Of a stretch of DNA of 64,000 bases, positions 11,001 to 25,080 are shown in pieces. The position numbers were made by a program, and so were the translations under genes. This DNA comes from Sipunculus nudus. Lineage: Eukaryota > Annelida > Sipuncula > Golfingiida > Sipunculidae. Below the pieces are notes generated by a model. It worked only from the letters and a program-made list of their open reading frames with translations, was not told where the DNA came from and searched no databases. The first letter of the stretch is position 1. Every line of letters starts with the position of its first letter. The DNA is taken from the NCBI GenBank assembly GCA_026874595.1, contig CM049309.1, forward strand, positions 18,977,576 to 19,041,575, written 5' to 3'.

Positions 11001-12479
11001 TAAAACAGCCTACAGCTGTTACTCTTACTCTACAACAGACTAGTCCTTAGCTTCAACCAGAAGTGCCAAAAGGGTTTCTGGTGGTTAAGAAATATTTATA
11101 CTCATGATAAATTTGTGACAGTACACTGTAAGAACTATGGTGATATGGAATAAAATAAATTAAATTAATGCTTTACAACTTTCTACTATATATATCCTTC
11201 GTGCATATGTTACAAATATATAATTTCTATGGCATCATTCAAATCACACTGCACACAGAATGGGGACTGACAAGTACTATTTGGCTGGTTAGGGTTTGTG
11301 GGCTTTGAAATTGATGGCCTACACTGAACTGGGGTTTCTACATATACATGAAAGCATATGACATAGGTATGAATGTATAGTTAAGAGGGTAATGTAGTCT
11401 GATAAAAAATATTGGACAAGAATTGTTTTAAAAGCAAAGTACACAAACATGTTTTTGTGGTAAGGACTTCACAAGAATAAGCAATATCTTGTAACATATG
11501 TTTTAAAATGTTAACAAAATATGGTCCTTGAAAAGTTTGACAGTTGAGACTAGTAGTCCTGGCCATCCCATGGTACCTAACTGGAAGAGGTTTGTATTGA
11601 GAAGAAAGGACCTTTGGCGGAAGGGTGCATTCAAATCAGTAAGTACGGTAATCATCTGGTATTGTGCTCGCCCAACACCTTTATATTTGTGCTGTTTTCA
11701 ATCCAGGAACCAGTCTCTTGAGAATACAATAAGGAAGCATAAATACTGAACCTGAGAATTATCTAAATCCTAATCTAGCTTTATTTTCAGTCTGTTCAAT
11801 CTTGTGAGTTTTGCTATGTCCTGGATTAAGATAGTGAAATAATAATGAGAACCTAGAGTAATTAATAATGAGGAAGAAATAATTCCAAAGTTATTGTTAT
11901 TACTGGCATCAATATTTTTTTAAAATATAAATTAGGGCATCTGTATATAACAGCATCTGCAATCTCTACACCCAAAGTGAAACTGCTGGCACCCTGCTGT
12001 CTTAATTAAGACAAGGGATAGGAAATCATTGACAGAAACACATCAACCCTGTTACTTAAGACACAGTGAATTTCCTCTAATTGAACCACTGTCTGCTGAT
12101 GTTGGATTTAAACCCACATTTCACAGTTCACTTATGCAGATGGCAAACATAAAACAATTTCATGGGACTGAGCTCGATTCACCCACTTTTATCTCTGTGT
12201 TACATATCTGTCCCATAAAGGGCACTGATGCTGCGGATGGTATTGGATTCCCCAGACTATAGCAGTCATGATTATTGAACTACTGTCGGTGGTAGAAAGG
12301 TCAGTGGGTCATGGAAGACACATTTGTGTAAAATCAACCATACTGATTCCAAGTGAACAAACTGACGGAATAAAAATGTAACTTGCTAACAATAGCAACA
12401 CTGGCCGGTAACACTGGTCTGATAGCAGTAACACTTTACTGTTCACATCATATATTAATACTTTAAGATTTCTGACACT
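8064..12479. other. Long non-coding stretch; GC-richer block near 10,430-10,840
   Basis: No reading frame shows a recognisable domain. The longest frame (123 codons, + strand, 10,468-10,839) has no repeat character and no known motif, and I treat it as chance. Most of the region is AT-rich. The part at about 10,430-10,840 is more complex, with balanced base composition, and could be a conserved regulatory element of the upstream gene side. That can only be tested by comparing genomes. Confidence 0.4.
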
Positions 12480-12665
12480 TCATATTACATTACACGGGGG
12501 TAAGTGTCTGAGATGCTTGAGTTCTTTTTTGGATGCTTGGTTCTGTGAGTCCAAGCATCTGATTTGACACAAAAATTTCTGGTTTTAGGACTGAGATGAT
12601 CATTACCAACTACCTGTATAACCAGTCAACTATGTAACCACTGCGCTGACTACTGACACATTTCA
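12480..12665 (-). mobile_element. Degenerate tRNA-derived SINE-like sequence
   Basis: Read on the minus strand from about 12,660, the sequence contains CGCAGTGGTTACATAG (box A-like), then GTTGACTGGTTATACAGG, then GTTGGTAATGATCATCTC in the box B position. The order and spacing match a tRNA head, although box B is damaged (consensus GGTTCGATCC). The following body contains a hairpin: GATGCTTGG (12,532-12,540) pairs perfectly with CCAAGCATC (12,551-12,559) around a 10-base loop. A further AGATGCTTG copy lies at about 12,511. A functional tRNA gene is unlikely. Confidence 0.4.
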
Positions 12666-15248
12666 TAATAATCAAATAATCATCAAATGACATGATATCT
12701 AATCATTATTGTAAAATATATTAAGTTTTACATCACAATTAAAAAATTAACACAGTTTCTCTCCCCGTATGACTCAGCATCCCAGACATTCCAATTTTAC
12801 TTTCTATTGAATGCCCTGTTTACAGGTAATATCTCCCTCAGTTTCCAACTTTTCATTATAGGTCTTTACCAAATACCAATAATAACTACAGAGATGGTTT
12901 GCTGTACAATAATTCATAATTTAAAAAGAAATATGCAATGTTTGACCAAAATATATTATAGTCAAAATATATGGGAGTTCTTCATGTCATCTCAGGTTGG
13001 TTCAGTTTTAGTGATTTTATTCTTTTTAATACAAAGAAATCAGAAGATTTCCGGATGTTGCAATATTGACAATATTGAAACAGTCAAACTGGTGATATGA
13101 GTAGGTTGTTGCAAGGGAGGTACACAACTTCAATTTACTAGTTTGAAGACCAGTTTGATAAAGTATATCTGACCCAGGCAGAGGCATATAGAATGTACAC
13201 TGCCCAGACAAACTTATATCATATAAATCAACCAACAGAGAATTACAATTGTTGAGAGTCCCAAGACACAGTCTTGTTAGACAAGTGATTTATTTCAAGT
13301 TTCCTCCTACTGAGACAGGATTAAATTATACATATACAGTTGGTTTGATTGTTTGTATGTATAAGATGTAAGTCAAAGAAAAGATTCTTTTATTTCAGAG
13401 TCCCTGTTGTTACCATGGTAACTAGAGTTCCACTGAGAGCAAAGGAAAATGAATGGATGACTTAACTGTTTTAATCACAGACTGTTAAAGTAACAACATT
13501 TTTTGTTTATTTTTGTTTATAATTTCCAAATCCCTGCCATAAATTCCAATTATCAGGTCCTTTTGACTAGTTTTCTAATATTTTCATTAATATTCGATTT
13601 CATGATGTCTCAAACTAATCAGATTTCTGATTATTTGATCAAAAGTAAATAAATATGTTGGAGAAAGCTTCAAAATAAACTAAATAATCCAGTTACTTTC
13701 TCTATTCTATACTGCTGAGAAATTACTGTATTGAAAAATCTTGGCAGAATATTATAGACAAAGTTTTTGTCTTCATTCACACATAATTAACCATGGTATT
13801 CAATCTGATCATCTTCAAAGGAAAGACGCTGTGCTTATTAATTGTGCTGTCCTTCTCCAGCAAGCCAGCACTGTTTCTGCTGCAGCAGATGCTGCAATTA
13901 CAATTAAGAACAGCCCATCTTATATGGAAAAGCATTGACCTATACCCCAGCAATCCACAGAGGAAAGTGAGAAAATTGAACTAGAGACTGATGTTATGGA
14001 ATTTATCATCTTCCTGCAGTTTAATTAGGCAGAAGGAAGTCCATAATACTTTGATGATCGGCATTAATCAATCTCCCACCTGGGCGCTCCAGAGTCTAAA
14101 TAGCAAGTCTCATTACGTGGAAATGTCTGAACTTAGTCTGGGATTCATACAATTGTACTTCACGGAACCTGATGATGGGCTTTGGAGTGACCACGTAATT
14201 GGAGCGGAAGGCTGCTTGTGAAATCATTTGCATGTATCCACAATTAGTTTGGCCTGAAGGCTCCTCTCTGGACCTTTCGGGAACTTTGCCCAATCATACT
14301 TAACGTGGCTTTGTTGTCTAATGATCCTGTGGTTAATAGATTGGTGTAGCCATTGACTTAGCAATTCTGCTGTACCCTCGTATAAAAATTTAGAATAGCC
14401 AATCAGACCACCAATGTTTATGAGGCAATAAAGATCAAGAAAACAAAACTGACTGATTCACTAACATAAATTCAGATTTTTATATACTGGTAGTATGGGA
14501 TTATGGAACTTCCAACAGAACAAGGCCACAAGGGCCCGGTGCTCATAGATGATTAACTTACTTAGATATAAAGATGAGTTAACTGAAGCTGACAAATTTG
14601 TCCTGAGGACATAATATTCATCTAATTACAAACACTTATATGACATGTACACTCCTGATAATTAAATATATTATTGATTTAATATTTCAATATTTCAATA
14701 CTGCCATGCTTTAAATAAAGTTACAATCTTTGGGTTTTATTTTCAAAACTTGGTAATGATTCTAACAATACAGCTTTCACCTTATAGTAAGAATTTAAAT
14801 ATATTTTCAATTTAATCTGACAAAAATAAATGTTCCATAACCCATCTCAGGTAATAGGTTTAATCTTAACTGTATTTATTTGACTAGGATCATACAAATA
14901 GTCATGATCTCTAATGTGAGGCATTCTCGATGGTGGTTCAGATGGTACCATTCAGTGGTCTGTAGTTTTGGAGAAAACTGGTGAACCTATATATTAATAT
15001 ACATTTAGCAAAGTTTATTTTATGCATATCTATATTACCCAGATATGATGGTAGTGACTTACTGAAGTCATGCAACTCTTCTGTGGCAGACTTAAAAAAA
15101 AGTCTCCTTTCATTTGTCTGAATATGTAAAGAACGATGCCAAATGTGTCCTAAGGGGGTAATCTTTTAGTTTTATATATTTCCCATTAATCCGGACAAAT
15201 GGTCATTATTTCAAAAAGGGGCTATTGGGGCAATATATAAACTGCCGT
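12666..15248. other. Non-coding stretch, no feature identified
   Basis: AT-rich sequence without supported genes or tandem repeats. The part at about 13,780-14,330 is less AT-rich and non-repetitive and could be regulatory, but nothing specific can be named. Confidence 0.4.
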
Positions 15249-15273
15249 ATCCACTGGATACTATCCAGTGGAT
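15249..15273. repeat. 25-bp palindrome, 12-bp perfect arms
   Basis: ATCCACTGGATA and TATCCAGTGGAT are exact reverse complements separated by a single C at 15,261. The arms themselves contain a smaller imperfect symmetry (TCCACTGGA). No inverted flanks extending it into a larger TIR element were found by eye. Confidence 0.9.
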
Positions 15274-16779
15274 GAACTTGCTGTGCCATCTATCATATAA
15301 TTTGGAATGTAACTCAGATATGGATGACGCTAAACTGGTCTTCAAGCGAAAAAAAATGATAATGTGAAAAAATACGAATACGGTAAGATGTTAGTAATAC
15401 ATAATTGTGGAATCTGCAGAGATGTGTTCTTGTCACTGATTCAGAGGACACACCTTCCCAAGATGCATTCATTGCATTACTGAACAAACAGTATAACGTA
15501 ATTCTTGCCAAGCACCAGAGTCATTTAACACATCACACAAGTAAGTTCTGTGACTCACTTATGAAGGCTGATTTTTTTTCAGATATGAAAAGATGAAGGG
15601 AAATCATAAAATCAGTTATGGTTTCGCTTGCAAGTCTTCATGGCCTATTTGATTCCTACATTATGCTAGATGCACATATATGCCCATATTTATATGTACT
15701 CCTTCAGTGTCATATAAAAATTTTACAGGATGCATAATCGCTCGGTTATCGTGGTACCACTCCTCCCGTACACAGTGGCAGCAATACTGGTCCTTGTTCT
15801 AGATATAGGAGGTCATAAACTTTATGGGTCCCTGCATAAAATATGTGGACACATCCTGTTATAAATGTTTCATGGAACATGTGCATATAATTATTTCTGA
15901 ATCATAACTGCAGTTTTATTAAATTACATTTTACATTAAATATTATACTTGATGTTTTAGTCAGTTTAGTCACACAACATTGTACATGATAAACAAGTGA
16001 CAGTGCTTTCAAGTTTAATGATTTAAATTATCAAAATTTATAAGTTAAATATAAAAAATAAATACAATAAACAATCAATCATGGTAAGAATGCAACCACT
16101 TAAACCTGATGAATAAACAATAGTTCAGTATACACATTCTTCATTTAGTTAAGAATATGGCCTGCAGATGGCACTTACAGACTGCTGACAACTATAGGAA
16201 AAGGTCTTTTGACAAAAGGCATGTCTTTTTTTTAGGGGGGGAGGGGTAAGATTTTATCAATACTACCAGTGCTGAAGTTTTTATGGGAGGGTTTCAAAAC
16301 ATCATGTAGACGGTAACACCTATACTTTATCAACTAAAATATCAGTGATAAAAAATTAAAGTGATACACTCAGATTAACCACATATGTTTTAGTTTTATT
16401 TCTGATTTCACATTTTGTGTTTGCAAATTGTATGATTAATTGTGAGATCAGAACCAGAATTTATGCATTATGTTGAATTTCTGATGTTAATTTGTGGATA
16501 TTTTCCTTATTTTCACTTCTAGCAATTAAAGCTAGAAAGCATGTATCTTAGTAAGTCCACTATTTAGAAAGTTCTAAAAATTTCTCTATTTTGCATGTAT
16601 AATAGAAGGCATGAAGCAGGTATATAATTTATAATGTCCAATTTTAAATACACTGCATAAGCTTTATCATATCAATGATATTGTACTGCATTCACAATAA
16701 AACTAGGCTATGACAGGGCACATTAAAATACAAAATTCAAATAAATAAATCAAACTAATTCATAAAATTCAATACAATA
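15274..16779. other. AT-rich non-coding stretch
   Basis: No gene, RNA or clear repeat was recognised. A G-rich run occurs near 16,236-16,246. Otherwise the sequence is low-complexity AT-rich spacer. Confidence 0.4.
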
Positions 16780-18290
16780 ACTGCACACTTGGTGAACGAC
16801 GGCGCACCCAGACAGAGGGATTGACCAGACTACCAGCACTGGCACGGTTGTTTATTATGCATGACGACGGTACACAAGGCATCCTGGAGCGAACCTCTTA
16901 AATCCTCGTATCAGTATCATATCAAGCACAGCATCACCGATGATGGCCGATCAAGTCAACTCATGGGAGAAGATATGGCTACCAAACGGTGCGCGTGTCC
17001 GTAAACAAAGAAAGGCCAACCCATGCATGGACATGCTCTTCCTGATGATATCCGGCAATTCAGACAGTATCGTTCATCAAATATGTAACATACCCCTTTG
17101 CTTACGTTGTTTATGACTTGGTACTGACAGTTTAGTAGACTTCATTTATTGCTGGCTGTTATTACTAATTCATCAAGCCGGACTCCACCCATTTATTTGT
17201 AACACAAATCAAATACTGGCTAAACCCACGCAAGGGGTATATCTAAGCAAAAGTCCAATTTGGTTTGATAAACTTGAAGCCCCTTAAATGATATTCCTTT
17301 CCATCATCGTGTCGGCTGAAGGGTGCGACCAGCAAAGCTGATCACAGCTGGCACAAACACTCACAGGGAAGTCCTATAAAAGATGGCCGCTTTGATGGGT
17401 TTCAATATCTCTTAAAACAAGCCTTTCTCTGAAACTGCATCAAAGCACAAGTTATGCACAGTTGAGAAAGTGCTAAACCAGAAGGACCTGCGCTTATGAT
17501 TATTGAGAATCTATATCAATTAGTCCATCAATAAAAGGCCTCCTCTCTGAGGTGCTGTTATGGACTGTCCTTAATGCCTAAGGCTTGCAAACAGCTGCTG
17601 TAAAACAAACTTGTGAGCGTTCAGTAGCACACAGCATCAAACGAGATGATCTGCTATTCAGAATTCAGATGGGACACTAACACACGTGAAATCAACGACA
17701 CCTTAAAGTAGACCTAAAAACCACCATCTGTTGGTTAGAACCGAGAAAACAGTCATCCTGAATGAGGCCTCTTTCTCCAAAAGAATAATATCAGAGAATA
17801 ACAGCTCAATATGCAAGCATGGGAGTTACACCGAATGTGACCAAGTCTCATACATATCCTATAGTCCCCCAGGCTTAACAGGTGATAGTGCCGCTAATCT
17901 AAACAAAACATCTCTCTGAATGCAAGAAAGGGGAGGGTGTTGCTTGTATTCATACTGGTTTTTCTATTTATTCAGTCTTTGGGCGGGTGTTGTCATGACA
18001 GACCCCAGCCTGAGAACTTTGGCTTCTGCCACTGTCAAACAGCCACATGCATGGCAATAGTTTTAAAGGCTCCCCCGGGGGCGAACCAGCCAAGGGGAAG
18101 ATATTTGACGATCCTTTTAAGTTAGCATGCTCGTGGGCCATTAACTGTCAAAGTTTCCCCCTGGACAGTGACAGGGGAGGTTCAGATGCCTGTGATGGAT
18201 TCATCATCCCAAACAACACCCTCACATTATGTAATACTCTCCCCTTAAGGGTGTCATCAATCTGTATGTTGTTATAGCACTGTGTTAGTC
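16780..18290. other. GC-richer, non-repetitive block, possible regulatory island
   Basis: Compared with its surroundings this block has more CpG-containing and balanced sequence (for example GACGGCGCACCC near 16,799 and CGGTGCGCGTGTCCG near 16,986). It includes the 10-bp palindrome CCCCCGGGGG (18,072-18,081). The short frames here (at most 76 codons) show no domains. A cluster of enhancers or an uncatalogued non-coding exon are both possible. Confidence 0.35.
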
Positions 18291-18427
18291 AAATATACAT
18301 TTAGTGGATTCACTTGATAATACATGGTTCAGCCTTCATTTCTTTACCTTACAATAGTTGTATATAATATCAATGAATTTCTTTACAAGTGTGCATAGTT
18401 GTAGCAGGTTATCTCTTACATTTATGA

Positions 18428-18806
18428 TTAATGAGGCATAATGACTAATTAAGCAAATATAATTCACCTTGCATGTCTAATGACTCATTTAGTAGATTAT
18501 CACATCTTATACCTAATGACTCGTTAAAACGTAAAAGATAATCAATGACATCAAATGCCTTCCGGTTAATTTAGCAGATTATCACTTCCATCTTATGCCT
18601 AATGAAACATTTGGTAAATGATCCTTTACATTGTAATTTGTATGTCTATGACAAATACAGCAGATTACCATTTCCACCTTATGCCTATAATGACGCATTT
18701 AGTATAGTATCTGTTACATCTTATGCCTAATGACTCAATTAACAGACAATCATTTACATTTATACCTAATGGCTAATTTTAACATGCAAAGGATAACACT
18801 TAGATA
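18428..18806. repeat. Diverged ~40-bp minisatellite (CCTAATGACT)
   Basis: The phrase GCCTAATGACTCATTTA or a variant recurs near 18,437, 18,475, 18,512, 18,599, 18,686, 18,727 and 18,765. Spacings are 37-43 bp or about twice that (87 bp). Between copies a second phrase recurs: AGCAGATTATCACTTCCATCTTAT. About nine units are recognisable, all substituted. Weaker echoes (CCTAATGGCTAATCTGACAGATTAT near 19,168) suggest that the array once reached about 19,280. Confidence 0.7.
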
Positions 18807-21800
18807 TCTGATACATACTTGCTCATTCTGAAGATCTTATGTTTCTTGTAATGTTCATATGTTCCACCTTCTCTAGCTTTTCTCAAAATTATCATTCACA
18901 CATAATGACTACCATAACCTAACCACCATGTGACTACATAAAATCTGATGACTCACCTGGAGATTATCACAGATCAATTACCTAATACCCTGAGCCCACT
19001 GACTAATTTGACTAAATATGCCTTAGGATATCTTCAGCCGGGAAGCCTGATTCTGTGAATCATATGGTTTAAATCATGATCATTTAACCCTTACTGAAAC
19101 AATTTTGTAGTTTGTCATTTTTTTATTATAACCCTCCCTTCATATTACTGTGGTGGATTATATGGTTGATCTTATTCCTAATGGCTAATCTGACAGATTA
19201 TAATCTAGATGCCTCACATCTATTAAGAATCATCTGGCTAATTATTCATTTATTTCATGTGTACCTACATAATAATTTGGCTCATTATCAGCTATTCATC
19301 TATACAAGATATATATATTCCCCTACACATATTATCCAGTCACTTTACCCAATAAGGTTATATACACTGTCATTAAGTTAAATTTGGCTAAAAAAGTCCC
19401 ACTGGCAGCATTCATCAAACTATCAAAATCACAGCTTGCCTTTCTTGCTTTTTAAAATAGCCAGTTTGACTTTCTGAATGCTTAATGTAAGCCAAGGAAA
19501 AAAAAATACATGTGATAAGCAATATGGTTAGATAAATTTAAAAGAAAAACAAGTTAATCAATAATTAAAAGAAAATACATAAAAGGCATGTCACATTAAA
19601 ATAACTACTTAAAACCCTGTGCATCAAAACAGGCTGTTACGAGAAGAGCCAGTATGCTGAGACAGTGATATATTTTTAATATGTATCGATGATGAACCAC
19701 ATCTCTTAAAGCTGTCACGGTGCCGGCCAATAAGTTCACAGTCTTTTTGTTCTCCAGGAACAGGAGGCTGCGTGACGATCGTGTGACCGAGGGTTATTGA
19801 TCTAAGGTGCAACAAACGGCAGCCTGGTTTGCTAACATCAACCTATCCATATGTTGCTGAATACACTGATTTTTGACAACATTCAATGAAAGATTCTGAC
19901 AGAATCAATACACACTGATAAGGTGTCTTATTCACAATCACTCTCTGTGGCCCCTTGGGTAAAGCTGAGCTTTCATAAGCCAGGAAATGAATGATCTACA
20001 CATACAGGGCTCACAAGAAAAAGATCATAGTAAAAGTATAATAGGTCTAATGTATCGCCAGCTCTTGAGGAAGGCTGCATACAAAAGATGTACTAACCTT
20101 TAATGAAAGACGTGTCCATCGCCTAGATGCTCTGCTACTCAATACATGATACAGAGAGTAACATCCCACACATAACCACTGCCAGCATTGTCATTCCACA
20201 AAGTGGTGCGAATCTCCCATCAAAACAGGCCTTTGTATAACCAGCTTGAATCAATTGCCTGTCCGCTACCCTTTGACACCTTTGTGGAAAATAATAATAA
20301 TCTACTGCTTCTAGGAATTAAGTAGTGCATAAACTGTTCCACAAACAATGTTGGGCCAATGCCGACCTCCCCGCAATTCCCCGCCACACCACTCCTGAGC
20401 GGAGCATACACGCAAACTAAGGAAGCACGGGAGGAGAGACGGGGGAAGATCTATAAACCTTGCCTGTCAATGGCTTGTGCATGCCAGTCCACCGCTACCA
20501 CGGCTCACATGGTGGGAGGCACGAGACGAAATGGTTGTGTGTCCATCTCTTGTAATGGGAATGGTTGTGGGCTAGCTGTCTCCGTCAGATGAATCTGTTG
20601 CAAGGAAACCATCAAGGAGCTAAGAACCTGGTTTCTAGCACCTGCCCCCTGTGGTTTGTTTTAATTTCACCGTGACTGACACCCCTCCTGATATCATGCT
20701 CCCTACATGGGAGGGTTGACAGGCAACTGGCTGACACACAATCTGCCTAATCTAGTCAATCAATGTTACCCTGTGCTCCCAGCCCCACTAAATTTAACCC
20801 TTGGATGGCACAGGGCCATCCTTATTCCTACTGTAAAGATATTGGACTGCTGTGATAGATAACAGCAACAGGACTATCTCCAGCCAAAACACACCTGTTG
20901 GAGCCCCATGGCATGCTGCGTGTTTTACAAATCATCAACTAATTATACCACCTGTGCTTAGATCATGCAGCTAATAGTCAGAAATACAGCCAAGAATTAC
21001 CTGGATTATTTTTTTCATTAAATGATACTATTACACAAACTGGATGCAAAAAACCTGATATATCAGTATTTAATGTGCTGATCTTGAGGCACATATGTTT
21101 ATGACTCAAATGTATTTATATATAAAATTGATTTAACAACTGGAAGTACATGAAGACTTGTATTCCACAAAGTAAGGTTACCTGTCTGCCTTAATTAACT
21201 GCCAGGATATTTAAAAAGGAAATTTTATTTTGGCCCCAAATATCACTGTTCGTAAGACAAACTTTGAATCTCCCAATTCCTGGAATTTCCTGTTTTAGCC
21301 CAGGGTAGTAGTAATATACTAAATACCACAATTCTGAATCATTGCCTTAATTTGTTTGTGGTTTGTGTTGTGGTGATTCAATTCTATACAGTCATTAATT
21401 GTACTGTCCTTGTTCCAAGCATGAGCATTATCACTTTAGCCTATAATGTATATAACAAACTGTTACCTTAATGTCATCCCACAAAGTATATTTGAACTAA
21501 TATTGATAAGTACATTTGAAGATTATGAACTGAAGATAATGTTATTCTAACCTCCTTACACTGTTATACTTGTATGACTGCTATCAGATTCCTTCAATCT
21601 CCATGAATATACAGTTGTCATAGTCCTTACAGATCTTCAGAGATGCATATATGCAAACATTCCTTCACCCGGCACACACATGCATAAATTAAGTCCAGAT
21701 GTCCAATATAATGAGTACTGCTGTTTAATACAGGGCCTGCAGCACTTTCCTAATTTGCAGCAATTATAGTGCGATTCATCTGTTTCACAGCAGGCCGTTC

Positions 21801-22860
21801 TAGTAAACACAGCCTGAAGCTTCAAGCATGACTGTCAGACAGCTCTGTACCAGCACTGCCACTATAGGCTAGAGGCGGAAACAGTTCAAAAGAGCTCTCT
21901 TGCTGGGAGTTTAACACAACCAGCTCCTTATCCTATCTTACATTGAAATATAATATCAAAACCTTATGTGGATTCGGACCTACATCTTGTGCACAAAACT
22001 GATAATACAAACATCTTTTTAAAGGAAAAAGTTTTTATTTTTTATTTCAGAAATTTTAATTTGTTATGTTATGTTTATCATTACAGACTAACTGCATAGT
22101 ATATTTGTACTGGGTTTTGCAAAAAGTTTTGTCAATGGTATCTGATAAATGACTTAAATTATAGTTTCTTTCTGCATTGAATTAACATTTTTTTGTACAG
22201 AAAAAAACATATTTTCATCTCTTTGATTTGCATTAATAAACAATATTATACTTTTTTTTTTATAAAAGCCAAGTTGTAATTAATTAGTATGATATGACAG
22301 ATTTTCACTTTTTAAATTAAATTCTCAGTATAACTCTTATTAAAAAGTATTATTCTGATCTCTTGAACCAAACTAAACTTGAACTCTTATGACAGTTAGT
22401 GAACAAAACTTTAAATATGGATCATGTCACCTCCTTGGTTTTCCAGGGATTGAGCAAAGACTGTGGAAAAGGAGAAAGTGAGATGAGTATTCCCAGCATG
22501 CTATGCAAATGACTGCCGTAAATTCACAGCAGAGATATATGTTTGACCTCTGTGACTCAATGTGTATAGGCGTTGAGAGATTGAGAAATTTGCATTTCAG
22601 GTCTTCTTGTGGATCCACTTTTGAATGAAACAAGAAGGCAACAAATCTTATAAGAATATTTGGCTTTCTTCAACTGACTCTGTGCTCTCCAAGAAATCTG
22701 CTGTGAGTCAGATTTTCGTTTAAGTATCACCGGCCAAAGCTTGTTCACACTTATTGATCTGCTGAAAAAGCTTGTCAAACAAACCCAAAACCTGCAACGC
22801 ATGGGGACTTTGTTGACACCGATTACAAATCCCTGATTAATCAAACATATCTACCTAATT
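18807..22860. other. Non-coding stretch with GC-richer centre at ~20,000-20,900
   Basis: No gene is supported. The first kilobase is AT-rich and may contain decayed minisatellite units. About 20,000-20,900 is more complex and GC-richer, with short frames lacking any motif. The remainder is AT-rich. Confidence 0.35.
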
Positions 22861-23330
22861 AAAGGTTCGTCCAGCTGGCTCTTATTGGCTGAAGCATCAT
22901 CAAGTAATCTTGCACCCGCCTGACCTCTGCGTTCTTTGTCTTGCGATCTTGAGCTCTGGGTTAAAGCCAATGGATATAGGAGATAAAAGTATCATGTGTT
23001 GTTTGACGTCTCCTCGTTTCCCTAATAATACCCTCATCCATCCTATACAAGAGTGTTGTGGTGGATTATGGGAAGGTCCCTCAGGGATTAGATCCACTGT
23101 GTTACAGAAGTACAAGTGGGTGCACATAATCAAATGCTTTTGTGGATCAAGACACCTGGCCAAGAGAGCTCACGGCTAATCACTGGTCAAGAGTGACTGG
23201 ATTACTGGTTCTCTCTGATGTTGCTGTTTATCATGTCCATGATCAAGAACTAGACAAGCTTGTCAGCAACAGGTGTCGATTCTTGTATAATCTTAATCAT
23301 CAAAGCGGTGGACCACAATGGAGCTAATGC
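22861..23330. other. Non-repetitive complex block, possible regulatory element
   Basis: About 470 bp with balanced composition lie between AT-rich flanks. Both strands have frames of 87-89 codons, but without domains. Open frames on both strands are what non-coding DNA with few stop codons gives, so I do not call a gene. Confidence 0.35.
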
Positions 23331-25080
23331 ATACTTAATGTTATATGCAACCTTATAAAATGCATATCTCATTAAGGGATTTTACAAGGCATCTGACATA
23401 TTAATCAATTAGCTAGGGACTTACTACACATCTAATACTTATAATGATATTTGAACTAATTTAATGAACATTTAATGAAGCAGATTGAATCTAATTATTC
23501 CACATACTTTAGAAAATTAAAAATAATAAGAATGACCACATTTGGTTTGATTTAAATGAGACATGGTCACTGCACCAAAAAAAAAATTATAATTGAAAAC
23601 TCAATAACTTCTTATATTCACTTAGTATTAAAATACCTTGTGCATTTTTGTCTTGTTTCACTTTGTCCATTTTTGCCTTGTTGCATTTGGTCATTGGGTC
23701 TGATTGTTAAGGACCTAGCAGCATCACATGACTGTAATGTATTAAAGAAAAAATCCCCATGACAAAATATGAAAGGACAATTCATAATAATTAATCCAAG
23801 AACTATTTGTCTGTAAAATCTTTGTCCTCTGGCTTTTTGTTCTTGTATGGGCTTCCAGTCCTTGTTTGACCCCACATTTGTTCTTTCTGTCCTTTTAAAT
23901 CACTTAAACAAAAACAAAATTGACAAACCCGATTGGGATTCAGGTCACAGAGATGACTTTTTTCAGCCTCCCATTCCATCCCACTAAACAGATGCTATAC
24001 AAAACACCAAGATAATTACTTAGATGACAGCAACGGAATGCTGAACGGGACAAGGTGAGGTGAATTAGCAAAACCTCTTTTAAACAAGGAGCTGGTGATA
24101 ATATGCTGAATCAGCAGAATCAGCGTGTGGTTTTTGTCAGCACCCTGTGTCTGATCACTGGAAATGGTGACACCAGAACGACAGATCTTACTTTAACGGC
24201 ATAATTAGGTGTAAATAGTGTCTGCGGGTGGTGCATGAGCAAATGGAACCCGTAATTTTCCATCAGCAGAAGAAGTTACATTCCTAACAACGGTCTCATC
24301 CGAGATTACACAGTGTTAGAGGTAAATATAGGGTGTTAAATGCTGTCTGGGCCAGCCATGTCTGCCGTACATGGCACAAACTTTGTGCTAAAGCGTTTCA
24401 TTAAGTCTGTCTTTCAGTATATACTTAATTTGCGGGTAGGGGAGACCTGGAAATGGCAGGAACATCATTTGACGAAAACTGAATCTATTGCTTATGTTGT
24501 CACAGCATTGTCCGACTGCTATCTGGGTGTGAGATTCAATCTGACTGCCGAATTTGGTCATTTCTCTTTGCATTACTGTCAGACTGCTATATCTTAAATC
24601 CCATAAAAAATTGGAGTCAATGTACCTGTTATGGTATCCTTCATAAATTCTTATGTCTAGTATTTTTAATGTGCCCACATGTTTGTTGTGTGTATGACTA
24701 TATGTGTGTAAAACTGTGCATGTAAATGAGTGTATACAAGCATTTGGCAATCTTCATAAGTATAAACTTTAATAAAGATAAATTGTGTGAACTGAGGACT
24801 TTTTATAATATCTTAAAACATTTATAAGTGACTTCCTATATTTTTAATATATGAAACAATATTAAGCACTATAAATACCATAAACTGTGTGCATTTATTC
24901 AACTCTGCAAATACATGGGGATAAATGTGATATTAAGAATTTTCATGTGTAAAATTTATCATCGTCTCTTAATTTTATCACAAATGCATGCTTTTAAGTG
25001 TCAAGTAAATATGACCGTGTGACTGCTAAATAAAGGAAAGGCTTGCCTAGTTCTTGTGCTAATGACATCACCAAAAGTTA
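23331..25080. other. AT-rich non-coding stretch
   Basis: Nothing is supported as a gene. The frames at 24,340-24,597 (+) and 24,388-24,750 (-) overlap on opposite strands and have no recognisable domain. Confidence 0.35.
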
